From contig VGID01000006.1 in the NCBI GenBank assembly GCA_016868035.1, positions 1-64,000 on the forward strand: a stretch of DNA of 64,000 nucleotides. The letters run 5' to 3'. The DNA is from Betaproteobacteria bacterium. GTDB lineage: Bacteria; Pseudomonadota; Gammaproteobacteria; Burkholderiales; SG8-41. Under the pieces are notes generated by a model that did no database searches, was not told the DNA's origin, and was given only the letters and a program-made list of their open reading frames with translations. Position numbers and translations under genes: made by a program. Below, in pieces: positions 45,389 through 54,589 of the stretch (positions are counted from its first letter, which is position 1; each line of letters opens with the position of its first letter).

Positions 45389-47227
45389 TTGAACGATCCT
45401 GTAGTCCCGCCGCATCCTGTCACATCGGCCCGGCTCGATGGCGCCGGGGTCATCGTTGATTATCTTGTCCGCGAGAAGGTGCCCTACGCGTTTGGCCTGT
45501 GCGGGCACGGCAACATCGGCTTCATCGACGCGTTGTACGCGCGCTCCGGCGACATCAAGACGGTCTCGGTGCATCATGAAACGGTGGCCGGCTTCATGGC
45601 CGACGTGTTTTACCGCGTCTCCGGCAAGCCGACTGCAACGTTCACGTCCTGCGGGCCGGGCTCGGCGAATCTGCCGATCACGCTGGCCAACTCGTTCTAC
45701 GATTCGGTGCCCTTCCTTGCGGTGACCGGCAATGTGCCCACGAACCAGTTCAACCGGGGCGCTTTCCAGGAGACCTACCGCCACCATCAGGCCGACTTCC
45801 CCTCGACGGTGCGCGCCTACTGCAAGCGCGTGTTTCAGCCGACCACCGCCGCGCAGCTTCCGGTGGCCGTGCGCCAGGCGTGGAAGACGATGGTGACGGG
45901 CCGCCCCGGCCCGGTGGTGCTGGACGTGCCCTTCGACCTGTTCAAGGAGCCGATCGCCGAGGACACGCCGCGTCCGGAAGACTGGAATGCGAACATTTCG
46001 TGCCGCGCCGGCGCGGACCCCGAGGGCGTCACGAAAGCCGTGGACATGCTGCTCGCGGCGCATCGGCCGGTGATCGTGGTCGGACAGGGCGTGCGTTACG
46101 GCGGCGCCACCCGCGAGCTGCGGAGGCTGGCCGAGCGCCTGCGGATCCCCGTTGCGTGCTCGGCGAGCGGCATGGGCGCCATCGACACGACTCATCCGCT
46201 GGCACTGGGCCTCGTGGCGCGCAACGGCACCTACCAGGCCAATCATGCCGCGCGGCAGGCCGACGTATTGCTCGCCCTCGGCGTGCGCTTCGACGACCGG
46301 ACATCGAGCTCCTGGTTGCCCGGCTATTCGTTCACGATTCCGCCGACCAAGCTGATCCACGTGGACATCGATCCCGACGAGATCGCGCGCAACTATCCGG
46401 TCGCGCTCGGGCTGATGGCGGATGTGCGGACGTTCCTGCGCCAGGTGCTGGCCGAGCTCGACGCGCGCGAGGCGCGCGGCGAGCTGCCGACCGAGCGCGG
46501 TGCGTGGCTGGATGCGATCGCGGGCTACCGCAAGGAGTGGGATCAGCACATCGCGCCGGGCTTCAAGCAGGACACGACGCCGATCCACCCGCAGCGCGCA
46601 GCCCACGAGGTCGACCGCGTGCTGCCCGAGGACGCGATTCTGGTGAGCGACATCGGCATCCACCACAACTGGCTGCTCCAGTTCTGCCGGCCGCGGCGGC
46701 CGGACTCGCTGATCGGGTCCATGGGCTTCGGCCCGATGGGCTTCGGTGTTGCCGGGGTCCTCGGCGCCAAGCTCGCCGCTCCCGACCGGCCGTGCGTTTC
46801 GGTGTGCGGGGACGGCGCCTTTCTCATGCATGCGAGCGTGCTGGCGACTGCGTTCGAATATCAGATACCCGTGGTGTGGGTGGTGTGGAACAACTATGCG
46901 TATGCGTCGATCCGCGGCCTGCAGCGCGGATATCTCGGCGGACGCGAGCTGGCGACCGACTTCCGGCATCCGGACACGAATGCTCCTTACAATCCGGACT
47001 TTGCCGCGATGGCGCGCGCGTCCGGGATCGAGGGCGTGAGCGTGGATCGCGCGGCCGACCTCGCCGCGGCCGTGCGCGCCGGCATCGCCGCCGGCAAGCC
47101 GTGCGTGATCGACGCGAACATTGGCGCCGATCTCAACCCCGGCGGCGCTGGCGTGTGGGAGCTGCCCGGCATGGGCCAGAGCAAGCCGGCAATCGGCCGC
47201 CGCTACGTTCCGGACGGATCGAAGTAG
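45389..47227 (+). CDS. Thiamine diphosphate-dependent enzyme (acetolactate synthase-like)
   Basis: A 612-residue TPP enzyme of the acetohydroxyacid synthase/glyoxylate carboligase group. Catalytic Glu in VHHETVAGFMADVFYRVSG, the FAD/central domain PVIVVGQGVRYGGATREL, and the TPP motif CGDGAFLMHASVLATAFEYQ...NNYAY. TTG at 45389 is the start because GAGGAG lies six bases upstream. It stands alone without a regulatory small subunit, so acetolactate synthase for amino-acid synthesis is less likely than a catabolic carboligase or decarboxylase (sulfoacetaldehyde acetyltransferase and oxalyl-CoA decarboxylase are alternatives). Exact substrate unresolved. Confidence 0.88.
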   Translation: MNDPVVPPHPVTSARLDGAGVIVDYLVREKVPYAFGLCGHGNIGFIDALYARSGDIKTVSVHHETVAGFMADVFYRVSGKPTATFTSCGPGSANLPITLANSFYDSVPFLAVTGNVPTNQFNRGAFQETYRHHQADFPSTVRAYCKRVFQPTTAAQLPVAVRQAWKTMVTGRPGPVVLDVPFDLFKEPIAEDTPRPEDWNANISCRAGADPEGVTKAVDMLLAAHRPVIVVGQGVRYGGATRELRRLAERLRIPVACSASGMGAIDTTHPLALGLVARNGTYQANHAARQADVLLALGVRFDDRTSSSWLPGYSFTIPPTKLIHVDIDPDEIARNYPVALGLMADVRTFLRQVLAELDAREARGELPTERGAWLDAIAGYRKEWDQHIAPGFKQDTTPIHPQRAAHEVDRVLPEDAILVSDIGIHHNWLLQFCRPRRPDSLIGSMGFGPMGFGVAGVLGAKLAAPDRPCVSVCGDGAFLMHASVLATAFEYQIPVVWVVWNNYAYASIRGLQRGYLGGRELATDFRHPDTNAPYNPDFAAMARASGIEGVSVDRAADLAAAVRAGIAAGKPCVIDANIGADLNPGGAGVWELPGMGQSKPAIGRRYVPDGSK

Positions 47228-47294
47228 CAGGCGCGCCGGCTCGCGCGAAGACCGTCCGGGCGGAACCCGCGTCCGGGATCGCCTTGGCCTCGCG

Positions 47295-47918
47295 CTATCG
47301 GCTCCGGTTGCGCAGCCGCTGGCGCGCGCGGTCCATGGCGCGCGCGACAGTCGCGCGCTTCACCTCATCGGCTCGCAAGGGTCGGGCCGCGGCGCGCGCT
47401 GCGCGGTGCGCCGCGATGCGCCGGTTGCGCGCTTCGAACCGCGACCGCGCATGCGCCGCCGCCATCCTCCTCTCCTCCCGGGTCAACGCGCGCCCGGTTT
47501 CGACCATCCGAATGCAGTCGACCGGGCACGGCGCCAGGCACAGCTCGCACCCGGTACACTCGGCGGCGATCACCGTGTGCATGAGCTTCGCCGCGCCGGC
47601 GATCGCATCCACGGGACACGCCTCGATGCAGAGCGTGCAGCCGATGCACAGCGCTTCGTCGATGACGGCGACCGCCGGGAGCTGCTCGACGCCTAACGCG
47701 GGGTCAAGGGGCTGCGCCGGGACGCCGAGCAGCGCGGCGAGATCGCGGATGACGTCACCGCCGCCGGGTGGGCACTGGTTGATGCCTGCGCGGCCAGCGG
47801 CAATCGCCTCTGCGTAGGGGCGGCACCCCGCGTAGCCGCATTTACCGCATTGCGTCTGCGGCAGCAGCGCGTCGATGCGCTCAGCGAGCGTCTCGCGCAA
47901 AGTCGGTTCCGCACCCAT
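47295..47918 (-). CDS. RnfB-like iron-sulfur protein
   Basis: A 207-residue soluble ferredoxin-like protein related to RnfB/RsxB. The N-terminal four-cysteine 4Fe-4S domain [16 protein letters not shown] (with the distal Cys in INQCPPGG) is followed by a tandem 4Fe-4S ferredoxin: [16 protein letters not shown] and [16 protein letters not shown]. The N-terminal membrane helix of RnfB is missing, so the protein is probably cytosolic, and no other rnf genes are near. The C-terminal ~50 residues are Arg/Ala-rich. Likely an electron carrier with an unknown partner; such single RnfB-like proteins are common in Betaproteobacteria, often near nth. Confidence 0.9.
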   Translation of the reverse strand: MGAEPTLRETLAERIDALLPQTQCGKCGYAGCRPYAEAIAAGRAGINQCPPGGGDVIRDLAALLGVPAQPLDPALGVEQLPAVAVIDEALCIGCTLCIEACPVDAIAGAAKLMHTVIAAECTGCELCLAPCPVDCIRMVETGRALTREERRMAAAHARSRFEARNRRIAAHRAARAAARPLRADEVKRATVARAMDRARQRLRNRSR

Positions 47919-47961
47919 CTCCGCTATGCCTCCGTTGCTGGGACCCTCTGCAGAAACAAGA

Positions 47962-48262
47962 AATCGACAGGATTTACAGGATTAACAGGATTGGATTGAA
48001 GGTCTAAGAGCGCCTAACAAAAACAAGAAATATTAATCGCAGATAAACGCCGATACACGCCGACCGCGATATGGTGAGCCGTGAGCGGCAAGCGGTAAGC
48101 GGAAAAATCCCGAAGATGACATTCTGCTCACCGCTTACCCCTTACTGGTTACTGTCTTGTTTTATCTGGGTGCGTTCATCTGTGTTCATCGGCGGTTTCA
48201 AGTGTATTGGGCATTTTGATAGGCGCTCTTAATCATGTAAATCCTGTTAATCCTGTCTATTC
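47962..48262 (+). repeat. Four-layer concentric inverted repeat
   Basis: The 387-base gap between the RnfB-like and ald genes holds no gene. Layer A: ACAGGATTTACAGGATTAAC and one more unit (47967-47993) against TAAATCCTGTTAATCCTG (48238-48256). Layer B: TAAGAGCGCCT (48005-48015) against AGGCGCTCTTA (48221-48231), perfect. Layer C: decamers ATAAACGCCGATACACGCCG (48043-48062) against GTTCATCTGTGTTCATCGGC (48174-48193). Layer D: heptamers GTGAGCCGTGAGCGGCAAGC plus (48074-48102) against inverted TGCTCACCGCTTACCCCTTA plus (48125-48152). Each family sits inside the previous one, with matching order on both sides. Confidence 0.93.
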
Positions 48263-48289
48263 CGGTTCAGTCTTACGCGTCTTGCCTCG

Positions 48290-48316
48290 GATCACGATTC
48301 ACCGTTCACCGTACAC
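48290..48316 (+). repeat. Short heptamer array at the ald 3' end
   Basis: Units GATTCAC CGTTCAC CGTACAC (48294-48314) overlap the ald stop codon. On the minus strand they encode the final RRVR and the TGA stop. Confidence 0.75.
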
Positions 48317-49430
48317 GGCGTTCGACGGCTTCCAGCGGATCCATGAACTCGCGCCCGGTGTCCTGGGCGAGGCCTTTGTGCGTGACTCGTCCGCCGTGCA
48401 GCTGCAGTCCGGCGCGCAGCCCGGAATCTTGCGTGACCGCCGCGCGCAGTCCTTTCGCGGCAAGCTCGAGCGCGTAGGGCAGCGTCGCCTGGGCAAGTGC
48501 GAGCGTCGCGGTGCGCGCGACCGCGGAAGGCATATTGGGCACGCAGTAGTGGACGACGCCTTCCTCGACATAGAGCGGATCCGAGTGCGATGTCGGGCGC
48601 GAAGTCTCGCAGATCCCGCCCTGGTCGATGGCGACATCCACCAGCACCGAGCCGGGGCGCATGCGGGCGAGGTCGGCGCGGCGTATCAACTTCGGTGCGA
48701 GCTTTCCCGGCAGCAGCACGGCACCGATCACCAGGTCTGCGTCGTGCACCAGCGGCGGGAGCGACTGGGGCGTCGAGACGACTGTCTTCAGGCGCGCGCC
48801 GAACACGGCCTCGAGGTCCGTCAGCCGCGACGCGCTACGGTCCGCGAGCGTTACGTCCGCGCCCATTCCGATCGCGATGCGCGCGGCGTTCTGCCCGACC
48901 GTGCCGCCGCCGATGATCAGCACTTTCGCCGGAGGGACGCCGGGCACGCCCGCGAGCAGCACCCCGCTGCCGCCGTTTGCCATCTGCAGCGCCCACGCGC
49001 CCGCTTGCGGCGCAAGGCGTCCCGCGATCTGCGACATCGGCACGAGCAGCGGCAGCCCGCCGCGCGCATCCGTCACGGTCTCGAACGCGACGCAGCTTGC
49101 CCCCGAGGCGATCATCGCTTCAAGCAGACGCTCGTCCGGAGCCAGGTGGTGGTAGCAGAACAGAATCTGCCCGCGGCGCGCCAGCGCGAACTCGGCGCTC
49201 TGGAGCTCCTTCACTTTGACCACCATCCCGGCGCCGTACGCGTCCGCCGCCGCCGGCACGATCATCGCCCCGGCTTCGCGGTAGGCGGCATCGGGGAAAC
49301 CGACGCGCGCGCCGGCCTGCGTCTCGAGGCGCACCTCATGGCCTGCCTGCGCCAGCGCCCGCGCTCCGGCGGGCGTGAGGCCGACACGGTACTCGTGGTC
49401 CTTTACCTCTCTCGGGACGCCGATCAGCAT
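48306..49430 (-). CDS. ald: Alanine dehydrogenase
   Basis: NAD-dependent oxidative deamination of L-alanine to pyruvate, or the reverse. 374 residues with MLIGVPREVKDHEYRVGLTP, the catalytic Lys in MVVKVKELQSAE, the second catalytic region LFCYHHLAPD, the NAD fold KVLIIGGGTVGQNAARIA, and the C-terminal VDVAIDQGGICETSRPTSH and YCVPNMPSAVARTATLALAQATLPY. No signal peptide. The last four residues and the stop come from heptamer repeat units. The upstream gap to pyrD contains a short repeat. Confidence 0.96.
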   Translation of the reverse strand: MLIGVPREVKDHEYRVGLTPAGARALAQAGHEVRLETQAGARVGFPDAAYREAGAMIVPAAADAYGAGMVVKVKELQSAEFALARRGQILFCYHHLAPDERLLEAMIASGASCVAFETVTDARGGLPLLVPMSQIAGRLAPQAGAWALQMANGGSGVLLAGVPGVPPAKVLIIGGGTVGQNAARIAIGMGADVTLADRSASRLTDLEAVFGARLKTVVSTPQSLPPLVHDADLVIGAVLLPGKLAPKLIRRADLARMRPGSVLVDVAIDQGGICETSRPTSHSDPLYVEEGVVHYCVPNMPSAVARTATLALAQATLPYALELAAKGLRAAVTQDSGLRAGLQLHGGRVTHKGLAQDTGREFMDPLEAVERRVR

Positions 49431-49449
49431 GACCAGCCCGTGGCTCGTG

Positions 49450-49497
49450 GCGCGTTCACGAACATCGGCGTTCGCCTGCGTTCATCGGCGGTTTCAG
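49450..49497 (+). repeat. Decamer array between pyrD and ald
   Basis: GAACATCGGCGTTCGCCTGCG followed by TTCATCGGCGG (49458-49491) repeats the ten-base GTTCATCGGC unit seen in layer C of the 48-kb element. The array ends at the pyrD stop codon (TCA at 49494-49496). Confidence 0.8.
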
Positions 49498-50534
49498 GAA
49501 GTCCGGCTTTCCCCGCAGAGCGCCGCGACGCATTCGCGCACGAGCGCCGGACCGCGGTAGACGAGCCCGGTGTAGAGCTGCACCAGCTCGGCGCCGGCCT
49601 CGAGCTTCTCCCGCGCATCCGCACCGCTTGCGATGCCGCCGACTCCGATCAACGGAACGCTGCCCTCCAGGTCCGCGGCAAGCTGGCGGATGACTGCGGT
49701 CGAGCGCGCCTTGAGCGGCGGCCCGCTCAATCCACCGGCCTCCGTGCTGTGCGCGAGGCCTGCCACCCCGTCGCGCGCCGTGGTGGTATTCGTTGCGATG
49801 ACGGCCCCGATCCGGTGCTTTTTCAGGAGATCCGCGATCGCCGAGATCTGCGCGCGATCGAGATCGGGCGCGATTTTCACCGCCAGCGGCACGAGCCGGC
49901 CATGCGACTGAGCGAGCGCGCTCTGCTCCCCCTTGAGCGCGCCCAGCAGCGCGTCGAGCTCGGGCGCGCCCTGGAGCCTGCGCAGCTCCGTGGTGTTGGG
50001 CGAGGAGACGTTGACGGTCACGTAGCTTGCCAGCGGATAGACCTTGCGCAGGCACGCGACATAGTCGTCAGCGGCGCGCTCGATCGGCGTGTCGGCGTTC
50101 TTGCCGATGTTGATCCCGAGTACGCCGCGGTAGCGCGCGCGCCGTACGTTCGCCACCAGGCGGTCCACACCGTCGTTGTTGAAGCCCAGGCGGTTGATCA
50201 CGGCCCCGGCACGCGGCAAACGGAACATCCGTGGGCGCGGATTTCCCGGCTGGGGCCGCGGCGTCACCGTTCCGATTTCGATGAAGCCGAAGCCCAACCG
50301 CGCGAGCGCGTCGATGTATTCCCCGTTCTTGTCGAGACCGGCAGCAAGCCCGACCGGGTTCGGGAACTCGATGCCCATGACGCGGCGCCTGCAGCGCGCG
50401 GGCGGCGGCGCAGGCAGGGGCACGAGCCCGAGGCGCGAGAGCGCAGCCAGGGACGCGAGCGTGAAATGATGGGCGGTCTCGGCTTCGAGCGCGAAAAGAA
50501 GCGGGCGCACCAGCGAGTAAATCATCCGCACCAT
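49494..50534 (-). CDS. pyrD: Dihydroorotate dehydrogenase (quinone), class 2
   Basis: Membrane-associated flavoenzyme of pyrimidine synthesis passing electrons to quinone. 346 residues. The N-terminal amphipathic helix region [20 protein letters not shown] is class-2 specific; [56 protein letters not shown], the catalytic-base Ser region VNVSSPNT, and [12 protein letters not shown] complete the signature. ATG at 50534 or 50525 (MIYSLV). It follows the aat-bpt pair in gene order typical for Betaproteobacteria but is here separated by an inserted permease gene and repeats. Confidence 0.96.
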   Translation of the reverse strand: MVRMIYSLVRPLLFALEAETAHHFTLASLAALSRLGLVPLPAPPPARCRRRVMGIEFPNPVGLAAGLDKNGEYIDALARLGFGFIEIGTVTPRPQPGNPRPRMFRLPRAGAVINRLGFNNDGVDRLVANVRRARYRGVLGINIGKNADTPIERAADDYVACLRKVYPLASYVTVNVSSPNTTELRRLQGAPELDALLGALKGEQSALAQSHGRLVPLAVKIAPDLDRAQISAIADLLKKHRIGAVIATNTTTARDGVAGLAHSTEAGGLSGPPLKARSTAVIRQLAADLEGSVPLIGVGGIASGADAREKLEAGAELVQLYTGLVYRGPALVRECVAALCGESRTS

Positions 50535-50669
50535 TTTACAGGCGTTCCTGTTCCCGGCGGCCTACCGGATCATCGAGACCGAGATCTCGCCCACGCGGAT
50601 GATTTACTTATTTTCGATCCGAATTTGAAGGCGGCCGACGCGATCCGCGGTCACACGCGATCCCGGCCC

Positions 50670-50810
50670 TTGGAGTTCCGGGTTCAAAGTTCAAGGTTCA
50701 ACGTTCGAAGCGGGAACCCCGCAGCGCCGCGCTCTCCAACCTTGAACCTTGAACCTTGAACCTTGAACCTTGAACCTTGAACCTTGAACCTTGAACCTTG
50801 AACGCGGAAC
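50670..50810 (+). repeat. Heptamer arrays (GTTCAAA / CTTGAAC) upstream of the AI-2E permease
   Basis: Part of the 344-base gap between pyrD and the permease gene. Left array GGTTCAAAGTTCAAGGTTCA plus ACGTTCGAAG (50690-50710), spacer GCGGGAACCCCGCAGCGCC, and a right array of ten CTTGAAC units (50740-50803). Arrays and spacer resemble the 17.0-kb element. The rest of the gap (50535-50669) shows no gene or signal beyond AT-rich TTACTTATTTTC at 50604. Confidence 0.9.
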
Positions 50811-50878
50811 GCGCGGCGCGCACGGTTTGACCGCGCCTGCGCACCGTGTTAGAAGGCGCGAACAAACCGGAAAATGCG

Positions 50879-51949
50879 ATGGAAAAGCGCATCGAGCAGA
50901 TCGTGCAGATTTCCCTGATCGCGCTGCTCGTGATCGGATGCCTGCTGGTGTTGAGGCCGTTCGTCACTGCGCTGCTTTCGGCGGCGATCCTGTGCTATTC
51001 GACGTGGCCGCTGTACCGCTGCATCGAGCAGACATTGAGGGGCTGGCGCGCAACCTCCGCCCTCATCATGACGGTGCTTATCATCGTGGTGCTGGTGTTG
51101 CCGCTCGCGCTGATCGCGGCGAGCTTCCGCGACGAGATCCCGTACCTGGCCGAGCGCGTGCGCACGCTGCTCGCGGAGGGCCTGCCCGGACCGCCCGGGT
51201 GGGTGGTCTCGATACCGCTGGTGGGCGAGACATTCGATGCCGGCTGGCGCGAAATTGCGGGCAGCCAGGCGAAGCTCGCGGAAGCGTTGAAGCGGCTGGC
51301 GCAGCCGGCGCGCGAGGTCCTGGTAGCCGCCGGCATCATCATCGCCGAAGGGGTGCTGCAGTTCACGCTGATCGCGTTCATCGGCTTCTTCTTCTACCGG
51401 GACGGTGCAGCCCTGGTTCAGGCGCTGCACCGCAGTCTCGATCGGGTAGCCGGCCATCTCACGGGCGGGCTGCTGCAGACCGTGGGCGGCACCATCAACA
51501 GCGTGGTGTACGGAATCATCGGCACCGGGCTCGCCCAGGGCCTGGTGGCGCTGATCGGGTTCCTCATCGCGGGCGTGCCCGGGGCGCTGATGCTGGGGTT
51601 CCTGACGTTCTTTTTCTCCATCATCCCCGGCGGCGCGCCGGTGGTGTGGGTCGGTGCGACGATCTGGCTCTTCTACCAGGACCAGGCCGGATGGGCGCTG
51701 TTCATGGCGCTCTGGGGATTCTTCGGGATCAGCGGCATCGACAACGTGGTGAAGCCGCTGCTCATCAGCCGCGGCAGCCAGCTCTCCTTCCTGCTGGTGA
51801 TGCTGGGTGTCTTCGGGGGCGTGCTCGCGTTCGGCTTCGTCGGCGTTTTTCTCGGCCCGACGCTGCTCGCGGTCGGCTTCAACCTGATGCGCCACTGGGC
51901 GGTGCCGCAGCCCGCCGCGGGATCCCATCCGGTGCCGCCAAGGAGCTGA
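50879..51949 (+). CDS. AI-2E family transporter (PerM/TqsA-like membrane protein)
   Basis: 356-residue inner-membrane protein of the AI-2 exporter superfamily (DUF20). Eight hydrophobic segments are visible: two at the N-terminus (SLIALLVIGCLLVL, FVTALLSAAILCYS), one around residue 65, a central extracytoplasmic region, then five including LIAFIGFFFYRDG and the conserved GVPGALMLGFLTFFFSIIPGGAPVVW and PLLISRGSQLSFLLVMLGVFGG. ATG at 50879 preceded by GGAAAA is preferred to an in-frame GTG 11 codons earlier. Function in export of small molecules is uncertain for this family. A long AAGGCAG heptamer array follows the stop. Confidence 0.9.
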   Translation: MEKRIEQIVQISLIALLVIGCLLVLRPFVTALLSAAILCYSTWPLYRCIEQTLRGWRATSALIMTVLIIVVLVLPLALIAASFRDEIPYLAERVRTLLAEGLPGPPGWVVSIPLVGETFDAGWREIAGSQAKLAEALKRLAQPAREVLVAAGIIIAEGVLQFTLIAFIGFFFYRDGAALVQALHRSLDRVAGHLTGGLLQTVGGTINSVVYGIIGTGLAQGLVALIGFLIAGVPGALMLGFLTFFFSIIPGGAPVVWVGATIWLFYQDQAGWALFMALWGFFGISGIDNVVKPLLISRGSQLSFLLVMLGVFGGVLAFGFVGVFLGPTLLAVGFNLMRHWAVPQPAAGSHPVPPRS

Positions 51950-52022
51950 AGGCGGAAGGCGGAAGGCGGAAGGCAGAAGGCAGAAGGCAGAAGGCAGAAG
52001 GCAGAAGGCAGAAGGCAGGGGG
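51946..52022 (+). repeat. AAGGCGG/AAGGCAG heptamer array
   Basis: Ten 7-base units in direct order after the permease stop: AAGGCGG x3 then AAGGCAG x7 (51951-52020). This is the most regular array in the window. No inverted partner is seen; the bpt gene follows convergently. Confidence 0.92.
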
Positions 52023-52054
52023 GCAGGCCGCGTAACGGCCGTTTTCTTCGTCCT

Positions 52055-52795
52055 TCAGTCTTTCTTGTCGGGCTCCTTGACCGGCAGCCAGCGTCCGTTC
52101 ACGAGGCCCTGCATCGGCTGGAACTGGATCTTGTAGGCCATCTTGCGGCTCTGCGCGATCCAGTAGCCGAGGTAGAGGTAGGGCAGCTCCATGCGCCGGC
52201 AGGTCTCGATCTGCCACAGAATGTTGTACGTACCGTAGCTCGCGCCTTCCATATCCGGGTCGAAGAAGGTGTAGACCGAGGACAATCCGTCGCGCAGCTC
52301 GTCCATGATCGACACCATGCGCAACGCGCCGCCTTCGCGGAACTCGATCAGCCGCGACTCGACGTTGCTCTGCAGCAGGAAATGGCGGTACTGCTCGCGG
52401 CTGTCCTGGTCCATGCCGCCGCCGGAATGGCGCCGCGACTGGTAGCGCAGGTAGAGCGCGTAATGCTCGGGGCTGTACTTGAGCTCGAGCACCTCCGCCG
52501 TGAGCGAGTCGTGCTTTTTCAGCGTCCGGCGCTGGCTGCGTGACGGCTGGAATTGCGAGGTAAGGACCCGCACCGGAACGCAGGCGCGGCAATGATCGCA
52601 ATGCGGACGGTAGGTGAAGGCCCCGCTGCGGCGGAACCCGGCGCGCACCAGCTCGCCGTAGACCTGCCCGTCGATCAGATGGCTCGGCGTGGCGACCTGC
52701 GAGCGCGCCATGCGGTCGGGCAGATAGCTGCACGGATAGGGTGCAGTCACGTAGAACTGCAGCACCGAAAGCGGAAATTCATTCAAATAAGTCAT
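52055..52795 (-). CDS. bpt: Leucyl/arginyl-tRNA--protein transferase Bpt (N-end rule)
   Basis: Aminoacyl-tRNA-protein transferase of the Bpt/ATE1 family adding Leu (or Arg) to N-terminal Asp/Glu of proteins, marking them for ClpAP. 246 residues: [47 protein letters not shown] with the Cys cluster [21 protein letters not shown], and [18 protein letters not shown]. The start overlaps the end of aat by 17 bases; the two form the N-degron pair and share a promoter upstream of aat. Confidence 0.95.
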   Translation of the reverse strand: MTYLNEFPLSVLQFYVTAPYPCSYLPDRMARSQVATPSHLIDGQVYGELVRAGFRRSGAFTYRPHCDHCRACVPVRVLTSQFQPSRSQRRTLKKHDSLTAEVLELKYSPEHYALYLRYQSRRHSGGGMDQDSREQYRHFLLQSNVESRLIEFREGGALRMVSIMDELRDGLSSVYTFFDPDMEGASYGTYNILWQIETCRRMELPYLYLGYWIAQSRKMAYKIQFQPMQGLVNGRWLPVKEPDKKD

Positions 52796-53486
52796 CGTCG
52801 AGCCGCCATACGGATGCCGGGTCCGGATAGTTTACCAAGTGTGCGAGCTTTTGCATAAATTCCGGGCGTGCAATGTCGCGCGCGCCGAAACGCGCGAGGT
52901 GCGGGGTCCTCATCTGGCAGTCGATCATGCCGAATTCCCACCGCTCGAGCTGGCGCACCAGGTGCGCGAGCGCGATCTTCGAGGCGTCGGGGACGCGCGT
53001 GAACATGGACTCGCCGTAGAACACGCGCCCGAGCGCGACGCCGTACAGGCCGCCCGCGAGCTCGCCGCCGATCCAGGTCTCCACCGAGTGCGCGTGCCCC
53101 GCGCGCGCGAGCGCGGCGTATGCGCGAATCATGTCCCTGGTGATCCAGGTGCCATCCTGCCCCGCGCGGGGCTCCGCGCACGCGCGCATCACGTCGCGGA
53201 AACACGTGTCGCAGCGGATCTCGTAGTCGCGCCGCGCGAGCCGCTTGCGCAGCGAGCGTGTGAGACGCAGCTCGGCGGGAATGAGCACCATGCGCGGGTG
53301 GGGGCTCCACCACAGCAGCGGCTCGCCTTCGCTGTACCACGGGAAGATGCCGCTGCGATAGGCCTCGAGCAGGCGCGGCAAGGAAAGGTCCGCGCCGGCT
53401 GCGAGCAGCCCGTTCGGGTCGGCGAGCGCGCGCTCCACGGGCGGAAAACGATCATCGGTGCCGAGCCACGGGATCATGCGCGTCAT
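52779..53486 (-). CDS. aat: Leucyl/phenylalanyl-tRNA--protein transferase Aat
   Basis: Adds Leu or Phe to N-terminal Lys/Arg of target proteins in the bacterial N-degron pathway. 235 residues from ATG 53486 (MTRMIPWLG). Signature segments: [114 protein letters not shown], and [21 protein letters not shown]. Ends 17 bases inside bpt. No strong ribosome-binding site is visible before the start; MIPWLG at 53477 is an alternative. Confidence 0.95.
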   Translation of the reverse strand: MTRMIPWLGTDDRFPPVERALADPNGLLAAGADLSLPRLLEAYRSGIFPWYSEGEPLLWWSPHPRMVLIPAELRLTRSLRKRLARRDYEIRCDTCFRDVMRACAEPRAGQDGTWITRDMIRAYAALARAGHAHSVETWIGGELAGGLYGVALGRVFYGESMFTRVPDASKIALAHLVRQLERWEFGMIDCQMRTPHLARFGARDIARPEFMQKLAHLVNYPDPASVWRLDDDLFE

Positions 53487-53555
53487 TTTACGGAGGCGGC
53501 CGCAGCGCACCAAACACGGGCGGTGTAATACCTAACGGCAACAAGGGGTTGGACC

Positions 53556-53597
53556 TTGACCTGGATCAATACTGGCGCGGTCGGCGGCCGCTACGAT
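53556..53597 (+). promoter_or_regulatory. FNR/DNR-type box and -10 element for hemerythrin gene
   Basis: TTGACCTGGATCAA at 53556-53569 fits the FNR/DNR palindrome (TTGAN-N4-NTCAA). A TACGAT -10-like box follows at 53592-53597, 22 bases later, so the box centre is at about -41.5, the position for class II activation. The same 22-base spacing recurs at 57191-57232 and 61690-61731. Confidence 0.75.
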
Positions 53598-53725
53598 GCC
53601 AGTCATGGGTCGTCGTCACCAAATGAGGACGCTCATCCGATCGCGCCTCTGCAGCGGGGGTTTTCCGGGTTCCGCGCACCGCCATCACGCTGGCGGACCT
53701 GGTGCGCCGCGCCGGGAGGACGAGC

Positions 53726-54334
53726 ATGCCGGCGCATGACCCGCGACGCTCGGCGATCGAGCGCATCAAGAGCGAGCACCACTCGCTGGGGGCGGTGCTG
53801 CACGCGCTGCAGAAATTCACCCATGCCCTGCGTGACGAGCGGGCCGGTCCCGACTTCGAGCTGCTCGCGGCGATGCTCTACTACATCGACGCGTTTCCCG
53901 AGCGTTTCCACCACCCGAAGGAAGACCAACATCTCTTCAGCGCGCTGCGCCGCCGCACCGCGCGTTTGAACGAGGTGCTCGACACGTTGCAGGGCGAGCA
54001 CATCCGCAGCGGCCAGCTCATGGGCCAGCTCGAGAAGGCGCTCGTGCATTACGCGGGCGGAGATCCGGACGGGCTCGAGGGTTTCTGCGCGGCGGTGGAT
54101 GCTTACGCGGCGCTCACCTACGAGCACATGCGCACCGAAGAGCAAGAGTTGCTCGCGGCGGCCCCGGAGTACCTGCGCCCCGAGGACTGGCAGGCGATCG
54201 ACCGCGCTTTCGGGGACCACGATGACCCGATGTTCGGAGATAAGCCGACGGAGGCCTTTCGCAGGCAGCGGCTGCGCATCATCAGCCTGCTGCCGGTGAA
54301 GCTGCGCCCGTTGTTCCGCGACTCGGACGCCTGA
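53726..54334 (+). CDS. Hemerythrin-like (HHE) protein
   Basis: 202-residue four-helix protein with a predicted non-heme diiron site. His/Glu ligands: IKSEHHSLGAVLHAL, FHHPKEDQHLFSAL, the second-helix GEHIRSGQLM, and YEHMRTEEQELL, matching the HHE pattern. Bacterial members bind O2 or NO and protect iron enzymes; no DNA-binding domain is attached. ATG at 53726 follows GGGAGGA with five-base spacing. Upstream is a class II FNR/DNR promoter, consistent with induction at low oxygen or by NO, tying it to the respiratory locus downstream. Confidence 0.9.
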   Translation: MPAHDPRRSAIERIKSEHHSLGAVLHALQKFTHALRDERAGPDFELLAAMLYYIDAFPERFHHPKEDQHLFSALRRRTARLNEVLDTLQGEHIRSGQLMGQLEKALVHYAGGDPDGLEGFCAAVDAYAALTYEHMRTEEQELLAAAPEYLRPEDWQAIDRAFGDHDDPMFGDKPTEAFRRQRLRIISLLPVKLRPLFRDSDA

Positions 54335-54589
54335 CCGACGCGGCGTGGCGGCGGCCCACGCCAGTGCGCCTGCTTACTGACTCGACAGGTTTTGGCTGGG
54401 GCCGCGGTATAATGCGCAGGCTCGCCGCTTCGAATTCGGCCGCGGGCAAAACGCGCATACGCCACTTTATCTGCTGCATACACGACGCAAGCCTGCTCCG
54501 GACTCTCGCGGCTCCCCGTGGGGCGCTTTCCCTGCTGCACGGGCTCGTGCCAGCAGGGCGCGTGGCAGCGTGACTGGATCGAACGCGAC

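Noticed and set aside
48207-50759. 850-codon plus-strand frame over ald and pyrD
   Set aside because: Passes through repeat arrays and two well-supported minus-strand genes; it is a GC shadow.
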